A stretch of DNA of 64,000 nt from Hepsetus odoe (GCA_017165825.1 CM029384.1:22095611-22159610), one strand, 5' to 3'; positions 1 through 11,485 are shown, counted from the stretch's first letter. The notes: a model not told the origin generated them from the letters alone. Numbers and translations are program-made.

Positions 1-1660
1 AGAGCTGCTCTATATCAGCGAATTCTTAAGGAGGGTCTCTGTTGATCTGCTCTCGAGGGGCCGATTAATCATTACATAAAGGGAAACGTGTTTTGTGCAA
101 AACATACTTCTTACACCACTGTATATCCTTACACAAGGCATGATGTCAGAGTATTTGAAGGGCAAAAGTTTACACCACTTAGTAAGCACCTGCCCACTCG
201 TTTAAATTTAGATCACCACGAGGGTCAACACGTAGATCTCCAGCGTTTCGGTTAAGCAAGGAAATGTGCAAAAGCTCTGGCAGAAAGACGTTCAAGAGGT
301 TAAGGACGGCGGTCCGCACGCTTCAGGATCGGGTTATCATTACTGAAGCGAAACCACCCCAGGTTCAGTTGGAGAAAAGTGGAAAGAGGCGAGCAAAAGC
401 CTTTTGATGTTTAGTAATGGAATCTTTGAACCAAAGTGTGGAGTCGTCAGCCCCCACAACACTTCTGCAATTAAGCAGCATGATCTCTAGAGAAACCTTT
501 AAGAGTTTCAAGGAATTTTGTCACCACCAGAAGAGCTATATTTATACTGCTACTTTAGGGGTGTGGGAGCCTAAGTTGCACAGGAAGCATGGTCAAGATT
601 GCAGGCCAGATGAATGCAGCAGATAATCTGTAAACTTTCAAGGAGAAAATGCATTCATCAGCTTGTACCTTCTGCATGAGTTGGGATTTTCCATCTGCGC
701 AGAAAAGCGCAAAGACAGTCCAGCTGGCAAAATCCAACGGGATGGTTCTGGACTCTTCTGAAACAGAGAAGCGGGGCGGGCCTTGAGGGGTCAACAGGCC
801 AGACGAGCAGAGCTTTTAGGACTTTTGGGAAATTTTCAAAACAACATTCTGCAGTTACTTTATTCCTTCGCCGCTAAGGCATGTGCAAAAGTGTGTTTCT
901 CAGCCTGCATAAATGAAAGAGGTGAATTTACCAGGTTTATGTAAGAAACAAAAGTCATTCGGAACGGAGCCCGGGGCATAATGGCCAAACGTTGTTGTCG
1001 GACTCTTCAAAATGTGACGGAAAGTCACTCTCAGATCCTAACGGCTAACATGAGCATGATCATGCATCCGAAGAGGCCAAAATTACGTGATACAGACAGA
1101 AACGTTAACACATCCGTTATTTGAATGCTAATCCTAACCAGGGTTGCTAGAGACTAAAAATGAAGAAAGGCTAGTCTTGGTTGCCAGTTTGTTGCAAGGC
1201 CCATTATTCGCATTTGTACCCTTAGCATCCCAACTCAACTGGCTCCCTACTTCCCTACATAGGGAACTATATCAGTCGCACTACCTGTCCTACTGTGTGC
1301 CATGTAGGACACTACGTGGGGTAGAGGGCGCAATTTAAGGTGGAGCCATTGATTGGAAGTCAGCTTGATTCCTCGAAGTGTTATGTTACTCTTGTACAGC
1401 ACGTATACCCTGCTCTCATCTCTGCCCTGCTTTTCATTACGAGTGTGTGTTGTGTGTGTAATGTGTTCCTTGTCAAAAGTAGTTGTCTTGTGGTCGCAAT
1501 TTCCTGCCACGCATCATCATCTTCGGTAAAGCGGCTGCTTGTGCTACTGCAGCCTCAGTTGTGTGAAAACCAGGTGAGCCCAAAAGGCTGAAGGCTGCAC
1601 TGCGGCTGTGGTGACGGCTATGAAGTGTCATGTCAAGAAGCTGATGTAACTCCTGCGCAG
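1..1660. other. No gene recognised
   Basis: Only short open frames without family resemblance were found; no splice-bordered exon or clear repeat was seen. Confidence 0.4.
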
Positions 1661-1675
1661 CCATGGGTCAACAAG

Positions 1676-1975
1676 TCAAGTCAAGTCGGATTTTATTGTC
1701 ATTTCAGCCATATACACAGTACAAAGTGAAACGAAATAACGCTTCTCCAGGACCCTGGTGCTACACACAAGACAAGACACAAGACAACATAAGATACAAC
1801 ATAATACACAAAATACAAAAAACGGAGCAACAAGTACAGACAACAACAGACGGCACGACAGACAGTAAATTCATCCGTAGTGTTCGGAACAAAGCAGCCC
1901 AGGTAGATTATAGTGTAGCAGTGTGGTGGAGCAGTGTTATTGATAAAGTGCAGAGTGCAACATGAGATAAATAAA
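1676..1975 (+). repeat. Interspersed repeat (TTTATTGTCATTTCAGCC type)
   Basis: The run GATTTTATTGTCATTTCAGC, then ACAGTACAAAGTGAAACGAA and TTCTCCAGGACC, recalls a common teleost interspersed repeat. It is followed by an A/C-rich degenerate stretch (ACAAGACAAGACACAAGACA). Two long antiparallel open frames over it are artefacts of this composition. The class of the repeat is not certain. Confidence 0.5.
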
Positions 1976-2594
1976 TACAAGATGAAAATGGTGGACTGGG
2001 TAGATATTGGCGGTTTAAGAGTTCAACAAACGGGCCTTCAGTTTTGATGAGCACACGCTTTCAGAGCCTGCGGCGTGCGAAGAAAACATGCTGTAATTGA
2101 ATTTGCAATCGTGACGATCCATTATTAGCCCCATATGAAGAGTCGACGAATGCCTGGAAACTGCATTTTTCCATCGTTGATGGCAAAAAAGTGTGCAAGA
2201 TTGGAGAATTTGATCGGTCTATCAACTTCCCACAGTTGTGTCGTCACACAGTAGTTGCCTTTAGCCTGACATCAGGAAAAGGTCCTAAAAGTGGATGCAG
2301 TCTTCAAAAAAGGACATGTTTGCAGACCGTGCTGAATAAATATGTTCTAAACCAAATCTGGTGTCATTAGAACTTCTGAATTATAAGGTTGTGCAAATAC
2401 ATGGATTGATAACATTTAATAATGATTTTAACATCTTTACAAAACCCCTTTCATACATTTACATGCAGTTAAAAGTGCTTTCTTGCATAGTTTTTGTAAA
2501 TAAATTGAAAAGGAAAATAAAAACAAAAGTCTGAGAGCATGATGAATATTGGATAGTCCAAGATATATATAATAATTTTTTCTCTGGTTATTTG

Positions 2595-2636
2595 TATATA
2601 TAGAGTATATATATATATATATATACATATATATAA
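2595..2636. repeat. (TA)n microsatellite
   Basis: An almost pure TA run, interrupted by one CA. Confidence 0.9.
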
Positions 2637-4016
2637 TAAAGCAATTTAAAACAACACATGATGAAAAAATGTGAAATATGAAAGTTTTTAGATCTCTTTT
2701 TGCTGTTTTTTAAATATTAATACTGTCGTCGTTCTTCTTTTTCTTTCTCAAGGCTCCCTCGCTAGGGTCGCCACAGCGGATCAACTGTCTCCATTTTTCC
2801 TGTCTTTGCATCTTCAAGCCTAACCCTGCACCACCTGCATGTCCTCTCTCACCACATCCATAAAACTCTCTTTGGTCTTCCTTCTTCTTTTTCCTGGCAG
2901 CTCCATCTCAACATCCTCCTTCCAATATAATCATCTCTTCTGACATGTCCAACCAACGCACCTGCTTTCTTCTAACTTGTCTCCAAGACGTTTAACCTGA
3001 GCTGTCCCTCTAATATACCTATTTCTAATCCTGTCCATCCTCGTCACACCCAACAAAAATCTCAGCATCTTTAACTCTTGACACCTTCCAGCTCCTGCCC
3101 TGCCTTTTTCATATCTCCAAATCCCACAATATAGCTGGTCTCACTACTGTCCTGTAAACCTCCTTTACTTTAGCTCACACGTCTGTCACAAATCACTCCA
3201 GCCACTCTTCTCCACCCATTCCAACCGGCCTGCACTCTCTTCTTCACCTCTTCCGCACTCGCCGTTACTCTGAACTGTTGATCCCAAGTATTTAAACTCC
3301 TCCACCTTGTTACCTCCACTCCCCTGCATCCTAACCACTCCACTTTTCCTCCTTTTCATTCACACTCATGTATTCTGTCTTTGCCTCTACTCTACTTTCA
3401 TTCCTCTCTCTCAAGAGTATATTCCATCTCTGTTCTCCAAGCTGCTCCCTACTCTCACTACAGATCACAATATCATCCTCGCAAACATCATCTGGTCCAC
3501 TTGAGACTCCTGTCTAACCCTCGTCTCACACAACCTGTCCATAATACACATACGTAAACAAGAACGTGGCTCAGTGCTGATCCCCTTGATGTAATCCAAC
3601 ATCTACCTTAAATGCATCCACACTCAATTGCAGATCTCACCACTGTTACACTGCCATCATACATATCCTGAATTACTCTCACATACTTCTCTGTAACACC
3701 AGACTTCCTCATACAAAACCACAACTCCTCTCTAGGCACCCTGTCATATGCTTCTCCAAATCCACAGGCACTAATGCAACTCCTTCTGACCTTCTCTGTA
3801 CTTCTCCATCAACAACCTCAGAGCAAATATTGCATCTGTGAGTTTTCTCAGATAAAACCATACTGCTGTTCACTGATCCTCTATCTTAACCGAAGCTTCT
3901 ATCACTCTTTCCATAATCCCATGGTGTGTTGATCAACTTTATCCTCTATAGCTACTAAGAGCTCTGTGCATCACCTTTATTCTTGAAGACTGCACCAGTA
4001 CACTCCTGTCTCCACC

Positions 4017-4734
4017 TCAGGTATCTTCTCTCACTTGCCAAGATTGTGTTAAGTCAATCTGGTCAGTGAAACCCAACTGCCATCTCCCTAAACATCTCAT
4101 GCTTCCACTGAGTATGTCATCCGGTCCAACAGCCTTTCCATTCTTCATCCTCTTCATCGCTGCCCTTACTTCCATCTTGTTTATTTGCTGCACTTCCTGA
4201 TTAACTCTTCTCACATCATCCAGTCTTCTCTCATTTTCTTTCATCTAATGTACCAAAGTATTCCTTCCATCTGCTCAACACGCCTGTTCACCTGTGAGTA
4301 ATGCTACCACTTTCTATCTTTAATCGCTCCCTGACCTGTAGCACATCTTTCCCAGATCTGTCTCTCTGTCTAGCCAATCGGTAAAGGTCCTTTTCTCCCT
4401 CTTTACTGTCCAACCTCTCATACAATTCACCAAACACCTTATCTTTGGCCTTCACCACTGCTTTCTTCGCCCTGCGGTTCATCTCCTTGTACACCTGTCT
4501 ACTTTCTTCATCTCTCTGACTGTCCCATGTCTTCTTTGCCTCCCTCTTCTTTTGAATACACTCCTGGACTTCTTGGTTCCACCACCAGGTTTCCTTATCC
4601 TCTTTCTTCCTTCCAGATGTCACACCAAGTACATTTCTAGCCGTCTGCCTTATCACTTCTGCAGTAGTTTCCCAGCAATCCGGTAGCTCTTCAACACCTC
4701 CCAGTGCCCGTGTTAACTCCTGCCTGAATTCCAC
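4017..4734 (-). pseudogene. Broken linker and reverse-transcriptase start of the RTE LINE
   Basis: The frame 4288-4734 gives the linker (CWETTAEVIRQTARNVLGV, then ETWWWNQEVQ, a typical RTE linker). The frame 4017-4244 gives the first RT block (AMKRMKNGKAVGPDDI). Stops separate the pieces, and the catalytic F/YxDD block and the rest of the RT are scrambled between 2900 and 4016. The element cannot produce an active RT. Confidence 0.8.
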
Positions 4735-4761
4735 CTTACAGTCCTCCTCCTTCAGCTTCCA

Positions 4762-5775
4762 CTACTTGATCCTCGACTCTGCCCTCACTTTCCTCCTCTT
4801 CTTGACCTCCAAGGTCATCCTACAGACCACCATCCTATGCTGTTTAGCTACACTCTCCCCTGTCACTACTTTGCAGTCTCTGATCTCTTTCAAACTGACC
4901 CTCCTGCAAAGAATATAATCCACCTGTGAGCATCTTCCTCCACTCTTATACGTCACCCTGTGCTCCTCCCTCTTCTTAAAATAAGTATTAACTACAGCCA
5001 TTTCCATCCTTTTTGCAAAATCTACAACCATCTGACCTTCAGCATTCCTCTCCTTGACACCATGCCTACCCATCACCTCCTCATCACCTCTGTTCCCTTC
5101 ACCAACATGACCATTAAAATCTGCACCAATCACCACTCTCTCTCCCCTGGGTACACTCTCTATCACTTCATCTAACTCACTCCAGAATTTTTCCTTCTCT
5201 TTCATCTTACAACCAACTTGTGGAGCATAAGCACTAACAACATTCATTATCACACCTTCAACTTCCAGCTTCAAACTCATCACCCTCCCTGACACCCTCT
5301 TCACTTCCAAAACACTCTCCACATACTCTTCCTTCAGGATAACACCTACTCCATTCCTCCTTCTATCCACACCATGGTAGAACAGTTTAAACCCCCCTCC
5401 AATACACCTGGCCTTACTACCCTTCCATCTAGTCTCTTGCACACACAAAATGTCAACCTTCCTTCTCTCCATCACATCAGCTAATTCTCTACCTTTACCA
5501 GTCATGCTGCCAACATTCAAAGTCCCTACCCTCACTTCCACTCTCCTCTCCTTCTTTCTCTCCTTCTCCCTCTGGACATGCCTTCCTCCTCTTCTTCTTC
5601 TTCTTTGGCCAACAGTAGTCCAATTTCCACCAGCACCCTGTAGGCTAACAGCACTGATGGCGGTCGTTGTTAACCCGGGCCTCGACCGATCCGGTATGGA
5701 ATTCTGTATCGTTGTCCGCATATTGACTTGGCAAAGTTTTACACCGGATGCCCTTCCTGACGTAACCCTCCCCAT
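4762..5775 (-). CDS. Apurinic-like endonuclease domain of the RTE LINE
   Basis: This open frame of 337 residues belongs to the LINE. The endonuclease would nick target DNA to prime reverse transcription. Visible motifs in order are VGTLNVGSMTGKGREL (start of the fold), QETRWKG (catalytic Glu), SAYAPQ, GADFNGHVG, QVDYILCRR and a degenerate C-terminal KQHRMVV where SDHRLV is usual. A TAG stop after SRIK separates it from the following 148-codon frame, so a single polyprotein is no longer encoded. Not a host gene. Confidence 0.85.
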   Translation of the reverse strand: MGRVTSGRASGVKLCQVNMRTTIQNSIPDRSRPGLTTTAISAVSLQGAGGNWTTVGQRRRRRGGRHVQREKERKKERRVEVRVGTLNVGSMTGKGRELADVMERRKVDILCVQETRWKGSKARCIGGGFKLFYHGVDRRRNGVGVILKEEYVESVLEVKRVSGRVMSLKLEVEGVIMNVVSAYAPQVGCKMKEKEKFWSELDEVIESVPRGERVVIGADFNGHVGEGNRGDEEVMGRHGVKERNAEGQMVVDFAKRMEMAVVNTYFKKREEHRVTYKSGGRCSQVDYILCRRVSLKEIRDCKVVTGESVAKQHRMVVCRMTLEVKKRRKVRAESRIK

Positions 5776-6204
5776 TTACCCGGGCTTGGGACCGGCACGA
5801 AGAAATACACTGGCTTGTGCATCCCTAGTGGCTGGGTTAATATTAATACTGTAATACGTGGTAATGCTGTTGAACTGTTGCAGAAAAGGAAGACTATATA
5901 TAAGATTATATGTTTTATATATAATAACTACAGAATCAAACTGTCGGCTGTAGACAGTCATTGCTAAATTAATGTAGCTGCCACTCTTGATAGATAAAAT
6001 TAGTTTCCAGGTCTGTAATTTTAAATGTTAACTTGCATGCAGCGCTCGCTTTATGGCTTTTTAATGACCTTGTAATTGAGAGGTTGTGGCAACGTCTGGT
6101 AGAACATGTCAGGATCATTTGGTTACCCAAGTGCGATGATTTATTTATTTATTTGTGTGTGCTAATTTTCCCCGTTCAGGAAAACATTTTCAGTCTCATC
6201 TTTT

Positions 6205-6690
6205 TCATATTGAGGATTAAATGACAGGAACACATGTACATGACGGCCTGCAAAGTGTCTAAAGATACAAGGTTCTAGATAAAGGGGTTCCAACCACTCT
6301 GCATTGGGCATCAGCAGTAAATGAATCACTTGATCCTCTGGAATCATCTGCACCTGTGTCTTCACTGCTTCATGACTGAAGTTAGACGCTTTGTTCTGCT
6401 TGAAGGTTCAGACGGAGATCACTGTGTGGATTAACCAACACAGAACTATCAAACTGCTCAGGTACAGAGACTGGACTGAAAATGAGAGACAACGACACTG
6501 TCCTTCAGGAAGATCTGGAGAACCGCTCAGGTACAGAGACTGGACTGAAAATGAGAGACAACGACACTGTCCTTCAGGAAGATCTGGAGAACTGCTCAGG
6601 TACAGAGACTGGACTGAAAATGAGAAACAACTACACTGTCCTTCAGGAAGATCTGGAGAACTGCTCCTCAACATGACCAATACTTGAATG
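6205..6690 (+). mobile_element. Miniature transposon fragment with internal 69-bp tandem repeat
   Basis: The sequence GCAAAGTGTCTAAAGATACA, with AAGGTTCTAGAT after it and the run GGTTCAGACGGAGATCACTG, recurs at 51130-51345 and, inverted in part, at 49184-49360. A 69-bp unit is repeated about three times at 6463-6667. The element family is non-autonomous; related ends elsewhere (CAGTACTGTGCAAAAGT) point to a Tc1-like origin. Confidence 0.6.
6463..6667. repeat. 69-bp tandem repeat (about 3 copies)
   Basis: The unit begins TACAGAGACTGGACTGAAAA and ends at CTCAGG. Unit starts are at 6463, 6532 and 6601. Because 69 is a multiple of three, every frame without a stop stays open, which produces long false frames on both strands. 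Confidence 0.95.
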
Positions 6691-8107
6691 TCCGAAAGCT
6701 CATTATGAAGAAATGAATGCGGCTCTGTACTATATATTAATACACGGCAAAGCAAGATTTTTCTGGACCTTTTGGACTTTTTCATATTTAGCCACAGCAG
6801 CATCAGAGCTCCTAATAAGAGCATGAAGCTTGGACTCAGAATGACACAGCTTTAGATGTCTATTACTTGTCAGTGGAAAATAAAGGAAGCTGAGTAAAAG
6901 GAAATACACAAATAAATGGATAGTCACAGTTTGTGTAATACATGGAAGCGTTGAGAGAAATGACTGTACTTCTATAGTGTTTTTGCATAAAGGACTTGGA
7001 ATCAGGCCAAAATGAATGTGGAAAAAAAAAATCAATATCAGTTGATTGATGAAAATGTGAACAAAGGCGAGGCTTAGCTATTGATGTGTTTATATAAAAA
7101 AAAAAAAAAAAAAAAGAGCCCCGGTTTCGTCAGGCTCGACTGTCAGAGTCTGTCTGATGAACCCTTCTGAGGTTGGAAGGTGAAACCTCCACCCACCATC
7201 TTTCGAGACAGGCCACGGGGGACCTCCTACCTTGATGTGGAACGACAGAGATTGTCATAGTAACCATTAGGTGTCAGGTTGGCGGTGTCTCCTGCCTTCC
7301 TGGAATTCAGTCTGATGTATATTAGGCTGAAAAGTACTAATCCCAAGGGGTGGTCTTCAGTTGTGCTTCTAAGGAATGGAAAAAGAGGCCTTCGTGTCAA
7401 ATACTGAGTCAACTGGTGCAATCCTGTATATAATTGAGTCTGTGTGATTAAGTGGAAAATGCATGCTATTTAAATCTCTAGAGACATAGCTGCTTTGGTT
7501 AGAATCATTTTGCACTTCTTTATTTATCTACTTTTATCATTCTCTTAACTTTCGTGGGATTTTATGGCCCGAACGTGTGATTATGTCCGTTTAAGGTTAA
7601 GACAGATGTATGCAAATCTGTTCTTATTAGCCGTGCCTCGTTTTAAAAAGCTGTTCAAGTGTGACTGTGACTGCTGTGAGCTGGAAATGTGTCGGTTTGT
7701 TGTGAGATCACTCAGTGACGGGACAAGTTCGTTCTTTAGCATGAGTGAACCGAGAGAGCCTGAGTTTTACTGCATCAAAGTTCTTTTTTAAAACCAAGTG
7801 GTGGTGAATTCAGGCTCTTTTAGAGTCTCCGAGGGATGTCTGTCTCTTTGAAGACGGCTCAGGAGCTTTGCTGTAAGCGTGTGTGTGTGTGTGTGTGAGA
7901 AAGTGTGTAAACTGAGGGCAGATGCAGTGGAGATCAAGGGCTGTTCAGGGAAACACAACTGTCTCCTTTCCTGGAAGTGACTGCCTTTTCATGTGTGTTC
8001 ACCACAAGCGAGCAGCCAGTCGGTGATGGGTTTGTTTCAACATTGTCATGCCATCAACAGCACCGGCCTGAACGCACACACACACATATTTATATATATC
8101 TACTACA

Positions 8108-8330
8108 TACAGTACTGTGCAAAAGTCTTTGCTCTTCCTTTAAAACTGTTGAACTCATCAGAATAAATTGAAAGGAAGGTATATTTGTTAAAAGTAATAA
8201 TAATTGTCATTTTTAGAGCACTCTTCATACATTTCATCTCAAAGTGCAGAATAAGAGTCTTTTTTTTAAGTTTATATCTTATGAGCCGGATGTAAAAACC
8301 AAGGATGGGTTCCAGATTCCTCATGATTCT
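8108..8330 (+). mobile_element. Tc1-like MITE end fragment
   Basis: ACAGTACTGTGCAAAAGTCT at 8109-8128 is the same terminal repeat as at 31471 and 49522. The body that follows is AT-rich. The far end was not located, so the right border is approximate. Confidence 0.4.
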
Positions 8331-8344
8331 GTGGTCTTCCCTGA

Positions 8345-8375
8345 GGTTCTTTTATTCATATATATTTATTCATAC

Positions 8376-8414
<39 letters not shown>

Positions 8415-8416
8415 CA
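8345..8416. repeat. (TA)n(TG)n microsatellite
   Basis: A TA run passing directly into a TG run ending at 8416. Confidence 0.9.
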
Positions 8417-9652
8417 CGCACTTTATGTATAAGTGAATTGACTAAAATGACTTCAGCTCCATCATTCTGATCGCTGTCACATCCCTCACCTGTTGCCGTG
8501 TCTCTGACCAGACCGCCCTCGTCACCAGTCAGAGCTCTGCGATTTGATTATGTATGGCTTTACCATAAACCCCAGCGCTACAGCGAATCATTTCGAATCC
8601 TATTGTTGCGCAGATACACGAAAGCAGGTGTGGCAGATTTGAACATTTTTAGCGAACAAATTTCGTCAGAAATCTGCCTTCAATAGAATTCATGCATTTG
8701 ATTTCCTAGGAAGATACCATCCAGACCTAAACAAAGATGAAAGAAAGCCTGAAGTGGTGCTTTTGTTCTCTCTCTGATTTCCGTCATGAGCCACCACACC
8801 GAGTTTCACCCTGGGTGCTTCTCAGTAAGCAGCGGCAATTTCGAGACAGCGCGGTGATTCAGAAAAATCAGGAAGCTGTCAAGAACTCTTCATTCATGAG
8901 TCACAAGAAAATGCTCAAAGTGATGACTGGGCCCAGGCCCGGGGAGCTCTTCTATAAAACAGCTGTTTTCTAAAATCTAATTCTCTTACGCTGGGCATTC
9001 TCTCGATATTTCCCTGCATTTCTTTTCTCTCCTGAGTCAGAGCACCCACGACCACACATTAGCGACATATCAGTGTGTTAAAAAAAATCACTTCCTCCTT
9101 CCTTGAATGGAATTCTAATCACTGATCTACAATTTTCGTGAACACACGCTGCCCTTATCTCGCTCTTAGTCATTTTCTGAGTAATCCCCTGAGCTCTGGC
9201 TGAAGCATTTTATTGGCAGACGTCTGTGTGTCCTCCGCAGGCTCCGCCCTGCCCTGTTTCTTGTAAATGTGTGTCTGGGCCTTGAAGAGTTACGGTCATC
9301 GAGGCTCCACCCCTGCTACTACCCAGATTAATCAGACTACAGCCGGTTCCAAACAGCCCAAGCATCCCTGTCATTTCAGGAATGTGAGCGTACGCTGGTC
9401 TAGGTAATCTGGAAACCACTGTTCTTTAAGTCGGACTTATCTCTAAAACGATGACGTAGTGAGAACACGCCGCACTGCTGGCAAGGTGTCAAATCTTTTC
9501 AAGACCAAAACCAATGGCAATCTAATCTCGGATTTCTTTTGGGCTGTGGAGCAGGCCAAGCTCTCCCATCACACACATGGAAAAAGGGCGTAAAGAGACA
9601 AAGCAGGAAAAGAAAACTCCAAAAGGACCGTTTTGAAAGATTCACAAATAGA

Positions 9653-9658
9653 TTTATT
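9653..9658 (-). terminator. socs1: Polyadenylation signal of socs1
   Basis: AATAAA on the minus strand, 258 bases past the stop codon. It implies a short 3'UTR of roughly 280 bases (9915 down to about 9635). No other AATAAA was noticed nearer the stop on that strand. Confidence 0.55.
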
Positions 9659-9915
9659 ACTAATATAAACATAGCTGTAAAAAAATACGGCTTTTTGCAT
9701 AGCAAAAAAGATAAGGACGCAGGGAACGCCGCTCCCTGCATAGTGTAAACATTCAGGGTCGATGTAAACTTTCAACACCAAGTGTTCAAGTCTGACTTGT
9801 GAAAATGTGCTACAAAGTGCCTGTTTCACACGACAACACTGGACCTCCAGAAGTCTGTCAAGTATTTCGGGCGCGTGTATATCCCAGCCGTGCGTTAATG
9901 CCCTGCGTGGAGACT

Positions 9916-10500
9916 TCACAGCCGGTAGGGGAAGGAGCGGAGGAAGTCTTTCAGGATGGGGTTGACCGGGAGGCCCTCCAAGGCTGCCTGTCCACCACAT
10001 GTCTCGATAATCCGCCTGCGGCATAGCTGCTGCAGGGACTGCACCCGCACTTTCCTGTAGGGCTGCACAAGGCTCTTCTTGGGCGAGCTGGCGTAGTATT
10101 CCAGCAGTCGGAACAGAGAGTCAAAGGATTCCTTGCTTCCAGCCAGGCTGAAGCGGGAGTCCTGGAAGTTAATCCTGATGCTGGCCGGCCCCGCGGGAGC
10201 CCTGTAACTTAGCGTGAAGAACACATCCTTCTGTTGGCTGTCCCGGATCAAGAAGGTCCCCAAGGGCTCCTTCTTCAGTTTGTGGTGGGCCTCCTCCACA
10301 GTCATAGGCCCCCAGTAGAAGCCGCTCTCCTCCAGCATGGAGGTGGTCTCGTTGATGATCCTGAAGTCGTCCTTGTTCCGGAAGGAGCGGAAGTGGGTTT
10401 GGGTTTCCAGCCTGCTTCCTGCATGCTGGTGGGGCCTTGGCCTCTGGGCTGTGCGATCCGCTGTGTCTGAGGTGTCTTCCACTGCACTGTGCGCAACCAT
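9916..10500 (-). CDS. socs1: Suppressor of cytokine signalling 1 (SOCS1)
   Basis: This is an intronless coding region of 194 residues. SOCS1 is an inducible cytoplasmic inhibitor that blocks JAK kinases and recruits an Elongin B/C-Cullin 5 ubiquitin ligase. A kinase-inhibitory region lies near residues 35-48 (THFRSFRNKDDFRI), followed by the extended SH2 helix with GFYWG at 60-64. The SH2 domain carries FLIRDS at 83-88, with Arg86 as the expected phosphotyrosine-binding residue. The C-terminal SOCS box starts near 155 (SLQQLCRRRI) and ends in FPYRL. The length is close to the 211 residues of the human protein. The ATG at 10498-10500 is preceded by a good splice acceptor (CTGTAG, then one G), which fits the 5'UTR intron known in mammalian SOCS1. 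The kinase-inhibitory region separates it from CISH, SOCS2 and SOCS4-7. Which teleost copy (a or b) it is cannot be told. Confidence 0.96.
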   Translation of the reverse strand: MVAHSAVEDTSDTADRTAQRPRPHQHAGSRLETQTHFRSFRNKDDFRIINETTSMLEESGFYWGPMTVEEAHHKLKKEPLGTFLIRDSQQKDVFFTLSYRAPAGPASIRINFQDSRFSLAGSKESFDSLFRLLEYYASSPKKSLVQPYRKVRVQSLQQLCRRRIIETCGGQAALEGLPVNPILKDFLRSFPYRL

Positions 10501-11223
10501 CCTACAGGGAAGACCAGCCTGTGTGGTCTTCCATAGCGTACCTTAACAAGGTCATCTAGATGAGTTGTGCAGAGTCTGTTTGAGCAAAAAGAGAGAAGAC
10601 ATTCAGGTCAAAGGTCCAGTGATGTTTGGGGGAAAAACACTTCTGTGCAAAAGAAGTCCTTGTACAGTCTGTACAGTCCTTACTCGCGTTAGCCAACAAT
10701 GAAATCAAATTCCCAAAGAAGGATGCAGGCTTAGAAGGATCTGCTTAATGACTGTTTTTTTTTTTTTTGTGTGTTTTTTTTTTTTAAGCTAAGACTATCT
10801 GACAAATGATGGGTTTGGAGAGACTTCCACACACACACACACACAACAGTTCGACCGATAAAGTTGTCAAATCCATTGAGCGCCTTGATCTACTTAATCC
10901 GTCTATAAAATAAGAAAAATGTAACCTTTTAGGCCCATAGACACTGTATGGTTGAGCTGACAGATCCATTACTCGTATGTCCGACAACCCAACCCTCTCC
11001 CAAGTTCCAAATGTATTTTACTAAGTCTGGAGAACCTTTAAGACCCAAATCTATGATACTTCACTCTCCTTGAATGGGTTCTATAAAGCCATTCATTTAG
11101 CCTAGTCTGCTTAATCTTTGTTCTCTTTGGCAGGACATCTGAAAGAGCCCCGAACTTGTCTAGCAGCCGACGGCGGTCCCGTCCAGAGAGAGGTTATAAA
11201 TAAATCAACCCCATGGCCCTTAC

Positions 11224-11395
11224 CGTTTGGAAGAAATGGCGTCTGGAGAGCAGAGGAGCAGAGAGACGAAGAACAGCGCTCAAACACTCCACCGCCAGCG
11301 TGTGCTCAACGGCCATTGACTCCAGCTGCTCCGTGGTGTGTGAGCCTGCGAGAGTGTGTGTGTGTGTCCTTGAGCTCTCTCTCTAATCTGCGACA
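11224..11395 (-). other. socs1: Putative 5' untranslated exon of socs1
   Basis: On the minus strand a consensus donor (AACG|GTAAGG, cut between 11224 and 11223) pairs with the acceptor just upstream of the socs1 ATG (exon 2 would begin at 10501). This gives a 5'UTR intron of 723 nt. The outer border, about 11395, is only an estimate placed some 25 bases downstream of a TATA-like GTTTAAAG at 11415-11422. Mammalian SOCS1 has the same one-intron layout, but no transcript evidence is available here. Confidence 0.5.
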
Positions 11396-11412
11396 GCACA
11401 GCACTGCCTCTC

Positions 11413-11485
11413 TTCTTTAAACCTCGCTCCGCTCCACCCACTTCTGCCATTTCCCGGAAAGCTCACTTTCACTTTAGCTTTGCTC
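11413..11485 (-). promoter_or_regulatory. socs1: socs1 core promoter with STAT (GAS) and IRF-type sites
   Basis: Reading towards socs1, an IRF-type element of tandem GAAA units (AAAGTGAAAGTGAGC, 11463-11477) is followed by a palindromic STAT site TTCCGGGAA (TTCCCGGAA on the plus strand, 11451-11459) and then a TATA-like GTTTAAAG (11415-11422). SOCS1 transcription is known to be driven by STATs and IRF1, so order, spacing and content fit a cytokine-inducible promoter. The sites are seen directly; their use is inferred. Confidence 0.6.

Larger units (their letters stand above)
2742..5840 (-). mobile_element. RTE-type LINE retrotransposon, nearly full length, degraded
   Basis: The 3' end (minus strand, near 2745) has the GATCCGCTGTGGCGACCC motif typical of fish RTE elements. 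The 5' part near 5840-5700 carries the GGGTTACGTCAGGAAGGGCA stretch common in such elements. The length of about 3.1 kb fits a nearly full RTE. It contains an intact endonuclease frame (4762-5775), a middle frame (4288-4734) and a reverse-transcriptase start (4017-4244), then many stops and frameshifts. The clade name is inferred from these motifs. Confidence 0.85.
6700..9640. other. Intergenic: poly-A and microsatellites, no gene recognised
   Basis: It holds an A-run at about 7097-7115, a GT run near 7880, the MITE end at 8108 and the TA/TG array at 8345. No coding exon could be supported. The stretch just before 9640 is the region downstream of socs1. Confidence 0.4.

Noticed and set aside
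1663..1980. Antiparallel frames of 100 and 93 codons
   Set aside because: Lie entirely in an interspersed repeat with biased composition; no recognisable domain.
5450..5854. Plus-strand 134-codon frame
   Set aside because: Antisense of the LINE endonuclease region.
6463..6667. Regular repeats considered as a CRISPR-like array
   Set aside because: Units are directly adjacent without unique spacers and the genome is vertebrate.
6391..6824. Long open frames on both strands with a repeated 23-residue unit (RYRDWTENERQRHCPSGRSG)
   Set aside because: Produced by the 69-bp tandem repeat, whose period is a multiple of three; no start context or family match.
10234..10546. Plus-strand frames opposite socs1
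   Set aside because: Shadows of the GC-rich socs1 coding sequence.
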